NCBI RefSeq assembly: GCF_000685905.1
Contig: NZ_JMKZ01000001.1
Span: 310,001 to 374,000, forward strand
Direction: 5' to 3'
Length of the DNA: 64,000 bases
Source: Mycoplasmoides pirum ATCC 25960
GTDB taxonomy: Bacteria > Bacillota_I > Bacilli_A > Mycoplasmatales > Mycoplasmoidaceae
In this document: positions 63,901 through 64,000 of the stretch, piece by piece
Numbering within the stretch: position 1 is the first letter of the stretch
How the letters are laid out: each line of letters starts with the position of its first letter
Translations under genes and position numbers: made by a program
Notes under the pieces: model-generated
The model's database searches: none
The model's input: the letters and a program-made list of their open reading frames with translations, nothing else
What the model was told of the DNA's origin: nothing

Positions 63901-64000
63901 TTATTCCAGCAATTGCTGGTGGAGTTGTTTTCTTAGTTGTAGTACTTATTTTAGTTGGTATATTTGTAATATTATCATTACATAAAAATAAAAAAGTTAT
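60996..64000 (+). CDS. large signal-anchored surface protein with a C-terminal membrane helix (3' end outside window)
   Basis: At least 1001 residues, open to the window end, with many TGA Trp codons. The start ATG at 60996 has a purine-rich AAAAGAAGA upstream; an in-frame TTG nine codons earlier is less likely. A hydrophobic signal/anchor at about 10-27 has no lipobox Cys. The large extracellular region is rich in Ser, Asn and Thr with short serine runs (SSSSSSGS-like near 61436, SSSS near 61875), and no catalytic motif is seen. Near the end VIPAIAGGVVFLVVVLILVG forms a C-terminal helix followed by Lys, like the ends of mycoplasma cytadhesins. It may be an adhesin or accessory adhesin, by inference. 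Independent promoter at 60891-60919. Confidence 0.75.

Noticed and set aside
1-64000. CRISPR arrays, insertion sequences, prophage or rRNA genes
   Set aside because: No direct-repeat/spacer pattern, transposase, integrase or rRNA sequence was found by reading; the only repeats are coding repeats, T tracts and the AT tract.

Overview
The window is a very AT-rich mollicute chromosome segment that reads UGA as tryptophan. Almost every long gene is interrupted by in-frame TGA codons at conserved Trp positions, and only TAA and TAG act as stops. Homologues of the Mycoplasma pneumoniae attachment-organelle proteins HMW3 and P30, in the same adjacent order, place the organism in or near the M. pneumoniae group. 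Several blocks follow gene orders I recall from M. genitalium/M. pneumoniae: ung-gatC fusion-gatA-gatB; hup next to an MG354-like gene; fakA-plsX-rnc; smc-ftsY-ylxM; MPN555-like/SSB-like/thrS; ktrA/ktrB. The species cannot be named from sequence reading alone.

Layout. 1-6.9 kb: the end of a surface or hypothetical protein, ung, a membrane protein fused to GatC, gatA, gatB, a Nudix hydrolase and recU. 7-9.6 kb: HU on the minus strand, an MG354-like protein, an L10-type leader with rplJ-rplL, then rpmF. 9.7-13 kb: a CIRCE operator with dnaJ, a small membrane protein and metG. 13-17.4 kb: an Asp23-like protein, fakA, plsX and rnc, linking fatty-acid activation with RNA processing. 17.5-22.5 kb: smc, ftsY, ylxM and a hypothetical gene, overlapping or nearly so. 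22.6-26.6 kb: a trigger-factor-like chaperone, two tandem OB-fold proteins, thrS with a decayed editing site, and a HAD-like protein without its catalytic Asp pair. 26.7-29.4 kb: hmw3-p30, closed by a strong terminator. 29.4-35.7 kb: rel, pyrG, a membrane glycosyltransferase behind a poly-T promoter, and greA, followed by five tRNAs (Tyr, Gln, Lys, Leu, Gly).

36.3-46 kb is the accessory part. It holds a decayed Abi-like gene, an unassigned small RNA candidate, pta, tpx, and then a compact four-gene operon. That operon encodes a 5-methylcytosine methyltransferase, a MutH/Sau3AI-like nuclease candidate, a ParB-like protein and a PLD-SNF2 helicase. It is preceded by an (AT)9 repeat in its promoter region. 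I consider it the most interesting system here: a putative helicase-assisted, possibly phase-variable restriction/defence island.

46-49.3 kb (minus strand) encodes a 1104-residue membrane-anchored M64 (IgA-peptidase family) zinc protease. 49.6-56 kb: rpsD with a structured leader, topA, trxA, a Cof-type phosphatase, rpmG, an M24 aminopeptidase and a four-helix membrane protein. 56-60.2 kb: a second copy of the glycosyltransferase family, again next to a long T tract, then divergent ktrA and ktrB. 60.3-64 kb: a small two-helix membrane protein and a large signal-anchored surface protein that runs off the end of the window.

Most of the window is ordinary housekeeping. The regions that probably interact with host or phage are hmw3-p30, the two glycosyltransferases, the defence island, the M64 protease and the terminal surface protein. 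Three T tracts of 17-18 nt and the (AT)9 repeat lie beside genes of this class, which fits slipped-strand control but does not prove it. References to other mycoplasma proteins are from memory and were not searched.
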